Source: Pseudonocardia xinjiangensis
GTDB lineage: Bacteria; Actinomycetota; Actinomycetes; Mycobacteriales; Pseudonocardiaceae
Assembly (NCBI RefSeq): GCF_012911925.1
Contig: NZ_JAAXKY010000002.1
Coordinates: forward strand, 1-64,000
DNA length: 64,000 nucleotides
Direction: 5' to 3'
Shown one piece after another: positions 25,359 to 34,637 of this stretch. Every line of letters begins with the position of its first letter. Position 1 is the first letter of the stretch. The translations under genes and the position numbers were made by a program. Below the pieces are notes generated by a model. That model worked only from the letters and a program-made list of their open reading frames with translations, ran no database searches and was not told the origin of the DNA.

Positions 25359-26393
25359 TCACGCCGCGGCCGCCGGTTCGCGGGCCCAGGTGACGAAGCC
25401 CATCGCGCATCCCGTTCCCGCCTCGGTCCGGTAGCAGGGCTGGTAGTCCACGACCGCGGGACGCAGACCGGTGCCGGACATCGCGCCTGCCACGACGATC
25501 CAGTTCCGCAGTTCGGACGTCCCCGAACGCAGCAGGGCGTCCGGGAGGCCGGCCAGGTACCCGGAGTCGTCCCGGAGCAGGGCGCCGAGGAAGGCCCGGT
25601 CGAGCTCCTCGTCCACGACCATGTGGCTCAGCCCACCGGAGGCGACGACGCCCACTCGATCCGCGCCGACGAAGGCCCTGATGCCCGCGCCGAGCGCGCG
25701 GCCGAACGCGTAGCACCGGGCTGCGCTCGGCGGGTTGGGCTCCCAGAAGGTGTTGACGAAGACAGGGACGAACGGGATCTCGCCGCTGCCGTCGAGCACC
25801 TGCTGGTAGACGAATCCCCAGCCGTGCGGGATCCCGTGGTCGCCGTACCGCCCGGCCGGGAGCGCGCGCGACGCGGCCGGGTCGAATCCCGCCTGTCCCA
25901 CGTGCTTCACCAGGTGCAGGGCGAGCGCTGGATGGCACTTGCGCGTGACGGGGACGTCCGGGACGTTCGCCACCTCGGCGATCGCCAGCCCCGGCGGCAT
26001 AGCGTCGAGGTGCTCTTGCGTGAAGGGCACGTGCTCGACGGTGTCGCCGTGATAGATCGCGAACGCGGGGAGCAGCTCGTCGCCGAAGGTCTCCTTGTGG
26101 TCGCTGCTCACCACCACCAGCGCGTCGAGCTGCGCGCCGCGCACCACGTCGCCGAGGGCGCGGATTGCCCGACGGCACGAGGCGTGCCGGTTCTGCCAGA
26201 CGTCGGGCAGGCACTCGTCGGCGAACGTGCCGCTGCCACGCAGCCGGTCGAGCTCGGCGAACGTGTGTTCCTGCCCCTTGTAGACCAGCGCCGGGTTGCC
26301 GCGGTCCGCCTTGCCGCGCTCTCCCCAGCTCGCGGGCGGGGTGTTCAGCAGGGGACCGTGCGAGGTCCCGACGCCGACCACGATCTCTGCCAT
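25359..26393 (-). CDS. class III (LigB-type) extradiol ring-cleavage dioxygenase
   Basis: 344 residues with the LigB superfamily pattern: GTSHGP (His12, Fe ligand), SSDHKETFGDELLPAFAIYH, DHGIPHGWG, then a VNTFWEPNPP block, GGLSH and a Glu in TSELRNW near the expected ligand position. Protocatechuate 4,5-dioxygenase and gallate dioxygenase cleave vicinal diols next to a hydroxyl with Fe2+. No separate LigA-type alpha subunit is encoded, so a gallate-dioxygenase-like or single-subunit enzyme fits better. Follows the hydratase by 12 bp. Confidence 0.85.
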   Translation of the reverse strand: MAEIVVGVGTSHGPLLNTPPASWGERGKADRGNPALVYKGQEHTFAELDRLRGSGTFADECLPDVWQNRHASCRRAIRALGDVVRGAQLDALVVVSSDHKETFGDELLPAFAIYHGDTVEHVPFTQEHLDAMPPGLAIAEVANVPDVPVTRKCHPALALHLVKHVGQAGFDPAASRALPAGRYGDHGIPHGWGFVYQQVLDGSGEIPFVPVFVNTFWEPNPPSAARCYAFGRALGAGIRAFVGADRVGVVASGGLSHMVVDEELDRAFLGALLRDDSGYLAGLPDALLRSGTSELRNWIVVAGAMSGTGLRPAVVDYQPCYRTEAGTGCAMGFVTWAREPAAAA

Positions 26394-26405
26394 GTCCCTC
26401 GCCTC

Positions 26406-27407
26406 TCAGAGCCGGAACAGCTCGCGTGCGTTCGTCTCCATCAGCTGCTTGCGCTCGCCCGCGGTCAGCCAGTCGATGTCCGTGATCAGGTGATGGATGT
26501 CGTCGATCCAGCGGCCGGTCCCGGGATCGCGGACCGAGCCGGTGCCGGGCTTCTCCGTGCCGAACAGGCAACGGTCGACTCCGACGGCGCGCAGCAGCAG
26601 CTCGATGGAGTCCTGCGTGTAGAGGCAGGTGTCGTAGTACAGCCGTCGCAGGCGGTCCTCGAACCGGCCGCCGCCGCGGATGGCCCCCGGCTGGAACCGG
26701 CCGCGCTGGTAGGGGATCGCACCGCCGCCGTGGGACACGATGATCTTCAGGTCCGGGAAGTCGGTGAGGACGCCGGAGTTCAGCAGGCCGACGACGGCGA
26801 GCGTCTCCTCCTGGATGAAATGCAGCGAGTACGTCTCGCGAGCGGGCGCGCGACAGCCGGCCGAGTGGATCAACGCCGGGACGTCGAGCTCACACAGCGC
26901 CTCCCACACCGGGTACCAGAACCTGTCGCCGAGGTTCGGCGGCTGCTGGGTGCCTTCGTAGGGGTCCGGGTTGAACGTCGCACCCACGAAGCCGAGCTCC
27001 TGGACACAGCGGCGCAGCTCTGCGACCCAGTCGGCAGGCGAGCGCTCCATGCTCTGTGGCAGCCCGGCGATCCCGCGGAACCGGCCCGGTACGAGCGCGC
27101 AGACGCGGGCGATGACGTCGTTGGTCTCCGCGGTGAACCACTCGACGAGTTTCGCCGGCGACTCGCTGTGCATCATCTGGTACGGCCGTGGCGAGATCAG
27201 CTGCAGGTCGACGCCTGCCTCGTCGAGGTGGGCGAGGTGGGACTGGTTGCCGAAGCTCGGGTTGGGCGCTTCGAGGGCGGCCCGCAGCTGGTCGTCGGAG
27301 ATCCCGGCGCCGCCGCGCCCGTGCGCACCACGGTGGGAGAGCAGACCGGCCTTGTAGGCGTAGAGCTCGCTGGGTGCGCTGACGTGGCCGTGCACGTCGA
27401 TGATCAT
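26406..27407 (-). CDS. amidohydrolase-family 4-oxalomesaconate hydratase (LigJ-like)
   Basis: 333 residues. Opening IIDVHGHVSAP, mid-protein NPDPYEGTQQPPNLGDRFWYP, IHSAG and VSHGGGAIPYQRGRF follow the order of LigJ/OMA hydratase, and the C-terminal FGTEKPGTG ... NARELF matches too. LigJ adds water to 4-oxalomesaconate, giving the substrate of the RraA-type aldolase. ATG at 27407 was chosen because the longer frame extends into the divergent promoter. It is first in the five-gene operon down to IclR 2. Confidence 0.83.
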   Translation of the reverse strand: MIIDVHGHVSAPSELYAYKAGLLSHRGAHGRGGAGISDDQLRAALEAPNPSFGNQSHLAHLDEAGVDLQLISPRPYQMMHSESPAKLVEWFTAETNDVIARVCALVPGRFRGIAGLPQSMERSPADWVAELRRCVQELGFVGATFNPDPYEGTQQPPNLGDRFWYPVWEALCELDVPALIHSAGCRAPARETYSLHFIQEETLAVVGLLNSGVLTDFPDLKIIVSHGGGAIPYQRGRFQPGAIRGGGRFEDRLRRLYYDTCLYTQDSIELLLRAVGVDRCLFGTEKPGTGSVRDPGTGRWIDDIHHLITDIDWLTAGERKQLMETNARELFRL

Positions 27408-27591
27408 CGGGGTCCCCTTCGCCGAGCTGCCCGCCGTAGACGAGCGGACACTAAATGCCCTGTCGCATCCTGCGGAGCAATCCCGACGACTGTTCTTCTC
27501 TGCCGAAAATGCTTTCCCGACCGCGTCCCGGGCGATCACAGTCGTCCGGGTGCGGGGGAGTGGCCTTCGCGCGGACCTCACAGGAGCGGCC

Positions 27592-28815
27592 GTGCAACTG
27601 GCGGATCTTGTCGCCCTCGACCCGGACGGGCTGCGCTGCCCTGCGGCGGCGTACGAGCGGATGCGTGAGCGCGGGGTGCACTACGCCCCTGAGGTGGACG
27701 CCTACGTCGTCAGCCGGCACGCCGACGTCGTCGCGGTACTTCGCGACGGCGAACGGTTCTCGTCGGCGAACACCGTCGGCAACCCGCCCGTGCGCCCGGA
27801 GGACGACGACACGGGCCTGCGGCCGCTCCTGCTGCTGTCCGATGACCCCCTGCACGCCCGGCGGCGGTCGATCGTCAACCGCGTCTTCACCCCCGCTCGG
27901 GTGGCGGCGTGGGAGCCGCAGATCAGCGAGGTCTGTGCCCGGCTCGTGGACGGGTTGCGAGGACGCACCGACATCGATCTCGTCCGGGACCTGGCGGCCG
28001 TGTTGCCGATCCGGGTGATCAGCCTCGTGCTCGGGGTGCCGCAGCGCGACGTCGACCGGTTCCGCGCGTGGTCGGAGGAGATCACGAGCTCTCTGGGCGG
28101 CCACTCCGGAGATGCCGCCCGCCGCGAGCGAGTCCAGAATGCGTTCACCGACTACATCGGCACTCTCCTGGACGAGCGCGACGGCATGCCTGGTGAGGAC
28201 GTCCTGTCGCTCATCGGCGAGGCCGAGCGCCAGGGGGAGCTCTCACGGCGCGAGTGCGTGAGGTTCGTGATCGAACTCCTGATCGCCGGCAACATCACCA
28301 CCACCCACCACCTCGCCAGCACCATGGCCCTCCTCGGCCGTGTGCCGGGCCTCTTCGACAGGCTGCGCCGCGAGCCGGAGCTGATCGGGCGGTTCATCGA
28401 GGAGTCCCTGCGCCTCGAAGCGCCGATCCAGTGCTTCTACCGGCTGGTCACGGTCGACAGTCTCGTCGGAGGCGTGGAGGTACCGGCCGGGTCGCGCCTG
28501 CTCGTCTTCTACGGCTCCGCCAATCGCGACCCGCAGGTGTGGCAGCAATGCCCGCACCTCGTGCTGGACCGGCGGAACGGCTCGGCACACCTCGCCTTCG
28601 GCAAGGGGGCACATGCGTGCATCGGAGCGTCACTGGCGCGCCTGGAGAGCCGCGTCGTCCTACGAGCCCTGCTCGAGCGGATCGAGTCCGTCGAGTTGCT
28701 GCTTCCCCATGAGCAGCAGCCCTACCTGCCGAGCTTCGTCAACCACGGCCCGATCTCCCTGCCTGCGCGGCTGGTGTTCCTGGGCACGCCGGTCGATTCA
28801 CCGCGTGTGCCTTGA
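27592..28815 (+). CDS. cytochrome P450
   Basis: 407 residues. I-helix oxygen-activation motif AGNITT (232-237), ExxR (Glu271-Arg274) and haem loop FGKGAHACIG (Cys343) are all intact. GTG at 27592 follows AGGAG with 5-bp spacing. Divergent from the ring-cleavage operon and followed by a secreted esterase, it may hydroxylate or O-demethylate an aromatic ring, as CYP255/CYP199 enzymes do; that assignment rests on context. Its electron donors are not beside it; the ferredoxin pair at 1-819 is the nearest in the window. Confidence 0.9.
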   Translation: MQLADLVALDPDGLRCPAAAYERMRERGVHYAPEVDAYVVSRHADVVAVLRDGERFSSANTVGNPPVRPEDDDTGLRPLLLLSDDPLHARRRSIVNRVFTPARVAAWEPQISEVCARLVDGLRGRTDIDLVRDLAAVLPIRVISLVLGVPQRDVDRFRAWSEEITSSLGGHSGDAARRERVQNAFTDYIGTLLDERDGMPGEDVLSLIGEAERQGELSRRECVRFVIELLIAGNITTTHHLASTMALLGRVPGLFDRLRREPELIGRFIEESLRLEAPIQCFYRLVTVDSLVGGVEVPAGSRLLVFYGSANRDPQVWQQCPHLVLDRRNGSAHLAFGKGAHACIGASLARLESRVVLRALLERIESVELLLPHEQQPYLPSFVNHGPISLPARLVFLGTPVDSPRVP

Positions 28816-28877
28816 TCCGGTCCCGCAGGATTGCCTCACCGCCTTCGGGCCAGACACAATGACGTGGAGGTGTTCGC

Positions 28878-29972
28878 ATGGCTCTGATTCGGTCCCGCTC
28901 GGGACTGGCGGTGGCCATTTCCGTGGTTCTCTTCGCGCTTTCCGCATGCGGGGGCGGGTCGTCGCAGGCTCGGGATCCGGACCCGCAGGCGGTCCAGCCG
29001 AAGCCGCCCGCCGCGGGCAAGTGGGAGCGCGTCAAGGTGCACGGCACGTCGCTCGAGGGCAACTTGATGGGCGAGACCGCCGACCCAGATGTGTCGGTCT
29101 ACCTGCCGCCGAGCTATGCCACCGCTACCGACCGCCGGTACCCGGTGGTCTACCTGCTGCACGGCTACACCGGAACGGACCTGTCCTACTTCGGCCCGGG
29201 CAGCCGCGGGCTGGACCAGGTCGCCGACCGGGTCTTCGGCAACGGCAGCGCGCAGGAGATGATCCTCGTGATGCCCAACTGCATGAACCGCTACGGCGGC
29301 TGCATGTACTCGAACTCGGTGACTGCGGGGGACTGGGAAAGCTACGTCGCCGATGATCTCGTCAGATTTGTGGACCAGAACTACCGCACGCTCGCGGCGC
29401 GTGAGAGCCGCGGGCTCGCGGGCCATTCGATGGGCGGCTACGGGACGATCCGCATCGGCATGAAGCGCCCCGACGTGTTCAGCGCGGTCTACGCCCTCAG
29501 TTCCTGCTGCCTGAACGAAGGGACCATCCGCCCGCCGGGCAGCGGTGTGACCCCCCTGGCCGAGGCGATCAAGAGTCCGGAAGAGGCGCAGGGAAACCGT
29601 GACGTGATGGGCACGCTGGCCCGAGCCGCCGCCTGGGCCCCGAATCCGACAAATTCGCCGTTCTTCTTCGACCTGCCGACAAAGAACGGCGAGGTGCAAC
29701 CGGACATCGCCGAGAAGTGGGCGGCGAACTCGCCGGTCGCCATGCTCGACCAGTACGTCGGGAACCTCAAGAAGTACAAGGCGATCGCGCTCGACATCGG
29801 ACTGCAGGACAGCCTGCTCGCCGGCAACCAGGTCTTCGTCGACCGCCTCACCAGGTTCGACGTGTCGCACACGTTCGAGACCTACGAGGGCGACCACAAC
29901 AGCGGGGTCCCGCAGCGCCTCGAGGAGAAGGTCCTACCGTTCTTCTCCCGGCAACTGGTGTTCAGCCCGTAG
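28878..29972 (+). CDS. secreted esterase lipoprotein (feruloyl-esterase/antigen 85 family)
   Basis: 364 residues. Signal peptide ends in LSACGGG, so the protein is lipid-anchored outside the cell. Esterase D fold with YLLHGYTG, nucleophile elbow GHSMGG and a late EGDHNSG carrying the catalytic His. The family includes feruloyl esterases and mycolyltransferases. GGAGG lies before the ATG. Placed after the P450, it could free an aromatic acid from plant esters for the importer and ring-cleavage genes. Confidence 0.85.
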   Translation: MALIRSRSGLAVAISVVLFALSACGGGSSQARDPDPQAVQPKPPAAGKWERVKVHGTSLEGNLMGETADPDVSVYLPPSYATATDRRYPVVYLLHGYTGTDLSYFGPGSRGLDQVADRVFGNGSAQEMILVMPNCMNRYGGCMYSNSVTAGDWESYVADDLVRFVDQNYRTLAARESRGLAGHSMGGYGTIRIGMKRPDVFSAVYALSSCCLNEGTIRPPGSGVTPLAEAIKSPEEAQGNRDVMGTLARAAAWAPNPTNSPFFFDLPTKNGEVQPDIAEKWAANSPVAMLDQYVGNLKKYKAIALDIGLQDSLLAGNQVFVDRLTRFDVSHTFETYEGDHNSGVPQRLEEKVLPFFSRQLVFSP

Positions 29973-30220
29973 TTCGTCACCGGCCCGGCTCTCGCTCCGT
30001 TCGTTGCCCCGTCGCCACCGGGTGGCGGGACGCCGTCAGACCTCGAGCTTCCAGGTGCCGTTGTCGAGGGCGACGATCTTGCCAGCCGACGTCACCTCCC
30101 GATCTTGGTCGTCGTTCGCGGCACCGCGACCGACGCTGCCTCGCTGAACAGATGGCCGCCGTGCCGGGTTCGGCGGCGATGACGGCCGGGACGGCGGTCC
30201 AGGACTCCACTCCGCTGCGG
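29973..30220. other. intergenic with unassigned minus-strand remnant
   Basis: A minus-strand frame ending at 30036 (SAGKIVALDNGTWKLEV) looks like the C-terminus of a lost protein, but I cannot assign it. No intact gene. Confidence 0.35.
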
Positions 30221-31123
30221 TCAACCCGACTCGGTGAGGTCGGTGGCGGCGGCCACCTCGGTGACCACGTCCAGCAGAGCGTGCAGAGCGGGCGAGGTGT
30301 TGCCGGCCATCCAGGCCATTTCGGTGGGGACGAACTCCCCGGCCAGCGGCACGAACACCACACCGGTGCGACGGAGGCTGCTCGCCGACCGGCCCAGCCG
30401 CGTCACCCCGACGCCGGCCGCCACGAGGCCGAGCAAGCCTTGCACGCTCGCGTCCCGCTGGACCACGTCGGGGGTGAACCCGGCCGCGCGGAAGGACGCG
30501 TCGAACGCCTGGTGCCACGGATCCCACGAGCTGCGCGGGGTCAGCACCCAGCGCTCGCCGGCCAGCTCACCCAGGGTCAGCTCGGAACGACCGGCGAGCG
30601 GATGGCCCTCGGGCAGGACCGCGCACACCGGTTCGCTGACCAGCGTCCTGGTCTCCAGCCCGTCCACCAGCGGAGGCCGGGTGAACGCGACGTCGAAGCG
30701 TCCTTTGAACAGCCCCTCGACCAGAGGCGCGATCGTCGTCTCCTGCGTGGTCAGCCGGAGTTCGGGAAGTCGTTGTCGTAGCGCCCGCACCACCGGTGGG
30801 AGCAGGTAGTTCGTCGTGGTCGCGAGGAAGGCGAGGCAGAGGCTGCCGATCTCGCCGCGTGCGGCTCGGGCCACGACGTCGACGGCTTCCTCGGCTCGGG
30901 CGAGCACCGCGCGGGCCTCGGGGAGGAACAGCGCGCCGACCGCTGTCAGGCCGGTGCCTCGGGTGTCGCGGTCGAAGAGCTTCACCCCCAGCATCCGTTC
31001 CAGCAGGGTGATCTGCTGGGACAGCGACTGCTGGCTCATCGTGAGCCGCTCGGCAGCGCGTGTGTAGCTGGACTCCTCCGCGACGGCAACGAAATACCTC
31101 AGTTGCCGAAGATCAGGGCTCAC
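30221..31123 (-). CDS. LysR family regulator
   Basis: 300 residues. Winged HTH at 1-60 (LRQLRYFVAVAEESSYTRAA ... SQQITLLERMLGVKLFDR) and a type 2 periplasmic-binding effector domain from about 90. GTG start. It is divergent from the SDR/FAD-oxidoreductase pair with 100 bp between, the standard layout for LysR activation of the divergent genes by a small co-inducer. Confidence 0.9.
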   Translation of the reverse strand: MSPDLRQLRYFVAVAEESSYTRAAERLTMSQQSLSQQITLLERMLGVKLFDRDTRGTGLTAVGALFLPEARAVLARAEEAVDVVARAARGEIGSLCLAFLATTTNYLLPPVVRALRQRLPELRLTTQETTIAPLVEGLFKGRFDVAFTRPPLVDGLETRTLVSEPVCAVLPEGHPLAGRSELTLGELAGERWVLTPRSSWDPWHQAFDASFRAAGFTPDVVQRDASVQGLLGLVAAGVGVTRLGRSASSLRRTGVVFVPLAGEFVPTEMAWMAGNTSPALHALLDVVTEVAAATDLTESG

Positions 31124-31223
31124 AGGAAAAGGCTACAACTGCGACAGGTAGCCGGTGTTGGACGGCATCGGGGTGCCGGGACGACCATCGATCTCGGTGA
31201 ATACCACCTCGGAAGGAATGTGA

Positions 31224-32063
31224 ATGACGAACGACACACCGGGTCGGGTCTGGCTGATTTCGGGTTGCTCGAGCGGTTTCGGCCGGGAGATCGTGCTGGC
31301 CGCACTGGCAGCCGGCGACCGTGTGATGGCCACCGCCCGCCGCCCGGAGACTCTCGCCGACCTCGTGCAGGCCGGGGGTGAGCAAATCAGCACAGCGGCA
31401 CTGGACGTCACGGACGCGGCATCCATCCGGGCCGCGGTCGACGCGACACTGGCCGTCTTCGGCCGCATCGACGTCCTGGTCAACAACGCCGGGATCAGCG
31501 CAATCGGCGCCGTCGAGGAAACCTCGGTCAAGCACATGCGCGACATGTTCGACGTCAACTTCTTCGGTGCTGTGGAGCTGACCCAGGCCGTCCTCCCCGT
31601 GATGCGCGAGCAGGGGAACGGCACGATCGTCGTGATGAGCTCTCTCGGCGGCCTGATCACCTACCCGGGGCTGAGCGGCTACAACGCCACCAAGCACGCG
31701 CTCGTGGCTCTGGGCGAGGCGCTGTCGCTCGAACTGGCTCCCCTGGGCATCCGGGTCATGGTGGTGGAACCGGGGATGTTCCGCACGCAGTTCAGCACCA
31801 GCCTGCAGTGGACCCCCGAGAACCCGGCCTACCACGCGACCTCGGGAGAGCTGCGGCGGATGGTCAAGGACGTCGTGGGCCAGGAGCCGAACGACCCGGC
31901 GAAGGGCGCTGCGGCGATCCTCGAGGCGCTCGAGGCAGCGAACCCGCCGCTGCACTTCCTGCTCGGCGAAGACGCGGTCGACGGGCTGCGTGGCCACCAC
32001 GAGTCCCTGCTGGCAGAGGTCACCACCTGGGAGAAGCTCAGCCGTTCGACAACGGTGTCCTGA
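31224..32063 (+). CDS. SDR family oxidoreductase
   Basis: 279 residues, intact classical SDR: cofactor motif ISGCSSGFGREI, NNAG at about residue 90, catalytic YNATK. GGAAGGA precedes the ATG. Classical SDRs of this subtype act on alcohols and ketones with NADP; substrate unknown. Probably co-transcribed with the FAD oxidoreductase downstream and controlled by the divergent LysR. Confidence 0.87.
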   Translation: MTNDTPGRVWLISGCSSGFGREIVLAALAAGDRVMATARRPETLADLVQAGGEQISTAALDVTDAASIRAAVDATLAVFGRIDVLVNNAGISAIGAVEETSVKHMRDMFDVNFFGAVELTQAVLPVMREQGNGTIVVMSSLGGLITYPGLSGYNATKHALVALGEALSLELAPLGIRVMVVEPGMFRTQFSTSLQWTPENPAYHATSGELRRMVKDVVGQEPNDPAKGAAAILEALEAANPPLHFLLGEDAVDGLRGHHESLLAEVTTWEKLSRSTTVS

Positions 32064-32132
32064 CCGTCGAGATCAAGCATGTTCAGCAGGCCTGTGGCCT
32101 CACAGGACGCGTTCGAAACCACAAGGAATGAT

Positions 32133-33527
32133 GTGACCTCGCAGAGAGACTCCCCGGCCGCCGGCGACCTCGCCGACGCCCTGAAGGAGCTAGCCACCGC
32201 AGTCGCCGGGCTGGTCCTCGTACCCGGCGATCCGGCCTACGAGGCCGAGCTGGCCGGCTACAACCTCGCCGTCCGCCAGACACCGGCGGTCGTGGTCGGG
32301 GTGACGTCGGTGGACGACGTCACCGCGGCGGTGCGGTTCGCCGCGGGCCACGGTCTGCCGATCGCCGTCCAGGCCACGGGGCATGCCCCGATGCGACCGG
32401 CCGACGGCGCCGTGATGATCAGCACCCACCGGATCCAGGACGTCCGGATCGACCCCCAGAAGCGGACGGCGCGCATCGGCGCCGGCGTCCGATGGAGCAG
32501 CGTCCTCGAGGCCGCCGCCGCCCACGGACTGGCTCCGCTCAGCGGCGCGGCGCCGTCCGTCGGCGCCGTCGGTTACATCACGGGCGGAGGCATCGGCCCG
32601 CTCGCGCGTTCCCACGGATACGCCGCGGACCACGTCCGCTCCTTCGAGATCGTCACGGCCGACGGGACGACACGGACGGCAGGCCCGGACGAGAACACCG
32701 ACCTCTTCTGGGCCGTCCGCGGTGGCAAGGGCAATTTCGGGGTCGTCACCTCGATCGAGATCGACCTGTTCCCGGTGCGCACCCTGTACGGCGGCGGGAT
32801 CTTCTTCCCCGGCGAGTCGGCGCGCGAGGTACTGACCGCGTACTGGGACTGGACCGCAACCGTGCCCGACGCGATGACCTCGTCCATCGCGCTGCTCCGG
32901 CTCCCGCAGGACCCGGATCTCCCGCCGCCACTGCGGGGCAGGTTCGTCGTCCACCTGCGAGTCGCCTACAACGGCCCCGCCGCAGAGGGGCAGCGAATCG
33001 TGGAACCGCTGCGTCAGGCGGCTCCCGTCGTGATCGACACCATCGCAGAGATGCCGTTCTCGGCGGCTGGCAGCATCCACAACGACCCGCCCGGCCCCAT
33101 CCCGTTCTGGGACACCTCGACGCTTGTCACGCAGCTTTCGGCAGACGCCGTCGACGCGCTGCTTCAGCTCGCCGGACCGGGAGTCGAGAGCCTCACCACC
33201 GTGGTCGAGATCCGCCACCTCGGGGGCGCCCTCTCGCGTGAACCGCAGCACGCCAACGCGGTCGAGAACCGCGATGCCGCCTTCCTCGTCTACGCGTGCT
33301 CGATCGTTCCACCCGAGTTGGCAGCGGCAGCCGTCGCGGAACACACCGCGTTGCAGTCGGCGCTGGAGCCGTGGAAGACCGGACACGTCCTGCTGAACTT
33401 CACCCCCAGCGACTCTCCCGAACGCGTCGCGACCGCCTTCAGTAGTGAGACGCACGCGCGCCTGCTCGAGGTGAAGGCTCGGTACGACCCGCACAACCTG
33501 TTCCGCTTCGCCGGTCTGACTCGATGA
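32133..33527 (+). CDS. FAD-linked oxidase (BBE/PCMH type)
   Basis: 464 residues from the GTG at 32133 (AAGGAA upstream); an in-frame ATG at 32079 is possible. The FAD-binding PCMH domain is shown by ATGHAP, which holds the usual covalent His position, and by SVGAVGYITGGGIGPLAR. The usual Cys of bicovalent members is not seen. The C-terminal BBE segment YDPHNLFRF ends the protein. Relatives oxidise alcohols, sugars or alkaloid-like compounds. Pairs with the SDR. Confidence 0.83.
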   Translation: MTSQRDSPAAGDLADALKELATAVAGLVLVPGDPAYEAELAGYNLAVRQTPAVVVGVTSVDDVTAAVRFAAGHGLPIAVQATGHAPMRPADGAVMISTHRIQDVRIDPQKRTARIGAGVRWSSVLEAAAAHGLAPLSGAAPSVGAVGYITGGGIGPLARSHGYAADHVRSFEIVTADGTTRTAGPDENTDLFWAVRGGKGNFGVVTSIEIDLFPVRTLYGGGIFFPGESAREVLTAYWDWTATVPDAMTSSIALLRLPQDPDLPPPLRGRFVVHLRVAYNGPAAEGQRIVEPLRQAAPVVIDTIAEMPFSAAGSIHNDPPGPIPFWDTSTLVTQLSADAVDALLQLAGPGVESLTTVVEIRHLGGALSREPQHANAVENRDAAFLVYACSIVPPELAAAAVAEHTALQSALEPWKTGHVLLNFTPSDSPERVATAFSSETHARLLEVKARYDPHNLFRFAGLTR

Positions 33528-33599
33528 AGCGATCGCATTGAGACGAGTGGTTCCACCGAGGCCGGCCGCCGACACCCACGGCGCGCCGGCTCGCGGCGG

Positions 33600-33722
33600 T
33601 CCGACGTGATCACCGCCGCCTTCCCCGACGCCGGGGAGGCACTGCTCGTCGCCCCGCTCGACGTCACCGACCAGGCGCAGGCGGCCGCAGCCGTCCAGTC
33701 CGGTCTCGACCGGTTCGGCTAG
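33600..33722 (+). pseudogene. SDR N-terminal remnant
   Basis: Reads VITAAFPDAGEALLVAPLDVTD then VQSGLDRFG and stops at a TAG, the segment between the cofactor loop and the NNAG motif of an SDR. Both ends of the gene are missing. Confidence 0.5.
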
Positions 33723-33880
33723 CGGCTCAGGCCCGGGGTCGGCCTCACGTCGGCACGCAGAGCGCGGACTGACGGGCCCAGGGCTGCGGCCGTCTCGATC
33801 TGGCCGCCGCTGATGTCGGCGGCGAGGACCTTGGCGCCCTCCTGCACGAAGACCTCGGCGCAGAGCGCGCCGAGGTCTTC
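33719..33880 (-). pseudogene. second SDR remnant, opposite strand
   Basis: Minus strand reads CAEVFVQEGAKVLAADIS and ETAAALGPSVRALRADV, the N-terminal Rossmann part of another SDR, ending tail to tail with the remnant at 33600. Its upstream side merges into a 19-bp inverted repeat. Confidence 0.5.
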
Positions 33881-33885
33881 GTGCA
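33843..33885. repeat. perfect 19-bp inverted repeat
   Basis: Arms 33843-33861 and 33867-33885 are exact reverse complements with a 5-base AGAGC spacer. It lies in SDR remnant sequence, where it looks like a local inverted duplication formed during rearrangement rather than an operator. Confidence 0.7.
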
Positions 33886-33945
33886 ACGCCCGCTCCGGTG
33901 ATGACGCAGCAGCCCCGGGGCTCCTGGCGCGGCATTTCGACACCG

Positions 33946-34587
33946 TCAGTCCGCCATCCAGGTGCTCTTGAGCCGGAGCGCACGGTCGGTAGCGGCCAGG
34001 GCCCCGGCGATGGGCAGCGCGATGTTGGCCCAGGCGGGCAGGCGGATCGGTGAGGTGAACGTGCCGAGGTGCTGGGCGACGACCTCGATCCGGGTGATGT
34101 GCTCCGTGGCCAGGGAGAGGCTGACCGCGAGACCCATCAGCAGCACGACGAGACCCACGGCGCCGATGACCGCGCTGGTGCGGGGGTAGCGCCGGTCGAA
34201 CCGGGCCCGCCGCCCCTCCAGGGAGCGCGGGTCCGGGCGCAGGACCTGTTCGTGGCCGTCGTCGCCGATGTAGTGCATGCGCTTGACGCCGTACTGGGTG
34301 GTGGCGACCTCGATGACGCCGCCTGGCACCGGGAACGCCACCGGGAGGTTGCCCTGGTGGGTCTGGACGCCGTCGCGGTAGAGCGCGGCTGGGCGCTTGC
34401 TGGACGAGCTGTCCCGCAGGTGCCGGACGTCGACCTCGAAGATCTGCCGGTGCCCGGAGGGGTCGGCGAGCTCGAGGGCGAACAGCGAGCGGGAGAGCAG
34501 TTGCCAGAGGCGGTACCGCTGTAGCGGGCTTCCGTCGCCGGGCTTGGCCTTCGACAGCTGCCAGCGCCGCCTGTACTTCGTGAACAT
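33946..34587 (-). CDS. conserved membrane-anchored protein (paralogue B)
   Basis: 213 residues, the same length as the protein at 8933-9574 and highly similar throughout, including the KYRRRWQLSKAKPGDGS start, the LRDSSS-KRPAALYRDGVQ block, two C-terminal membrane helices and the LKSTWMAD end. ATG with TGGAGGAGAA upstream. It follows TAP hydrolase B by 50 bp. Function unknown; the soluble domain may interact with the exported hydrolase or sense its product. Confidence 0.78.
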   Translation of the reverse strand: MFTKYRRRWQLSKAKPGDGSPLQRYRLWQLLSRSLFALELADPSGHRQIFEVDVRHLRDSSSSKRPAALYRDGVQTHQGNLPVAFPVPGGVIEVATTQYGVKRMHYIGDDGHEQVLRPDPRSLEGRRARFDRRYPRTSAVIGAVGLVVLLMGLAVSLSLATEHITRIEVVAQHLGTFTSPIRLPAWANIALPIAGALAATDRALRLKSTWMAD

Positions 34588-34637
34588 GGTTCTCCTCCAG
34601 AGGGTGCAGCGGGCGTCATCGGCGGGAGGGCGACGTC

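Noticed and set aside
25047..27668. Plus-strand open frame of 873 codons
   Set aside because: Antisense to RraA, LigB-type and LigJ-like genes, which carry clear family motifs on the other strand.
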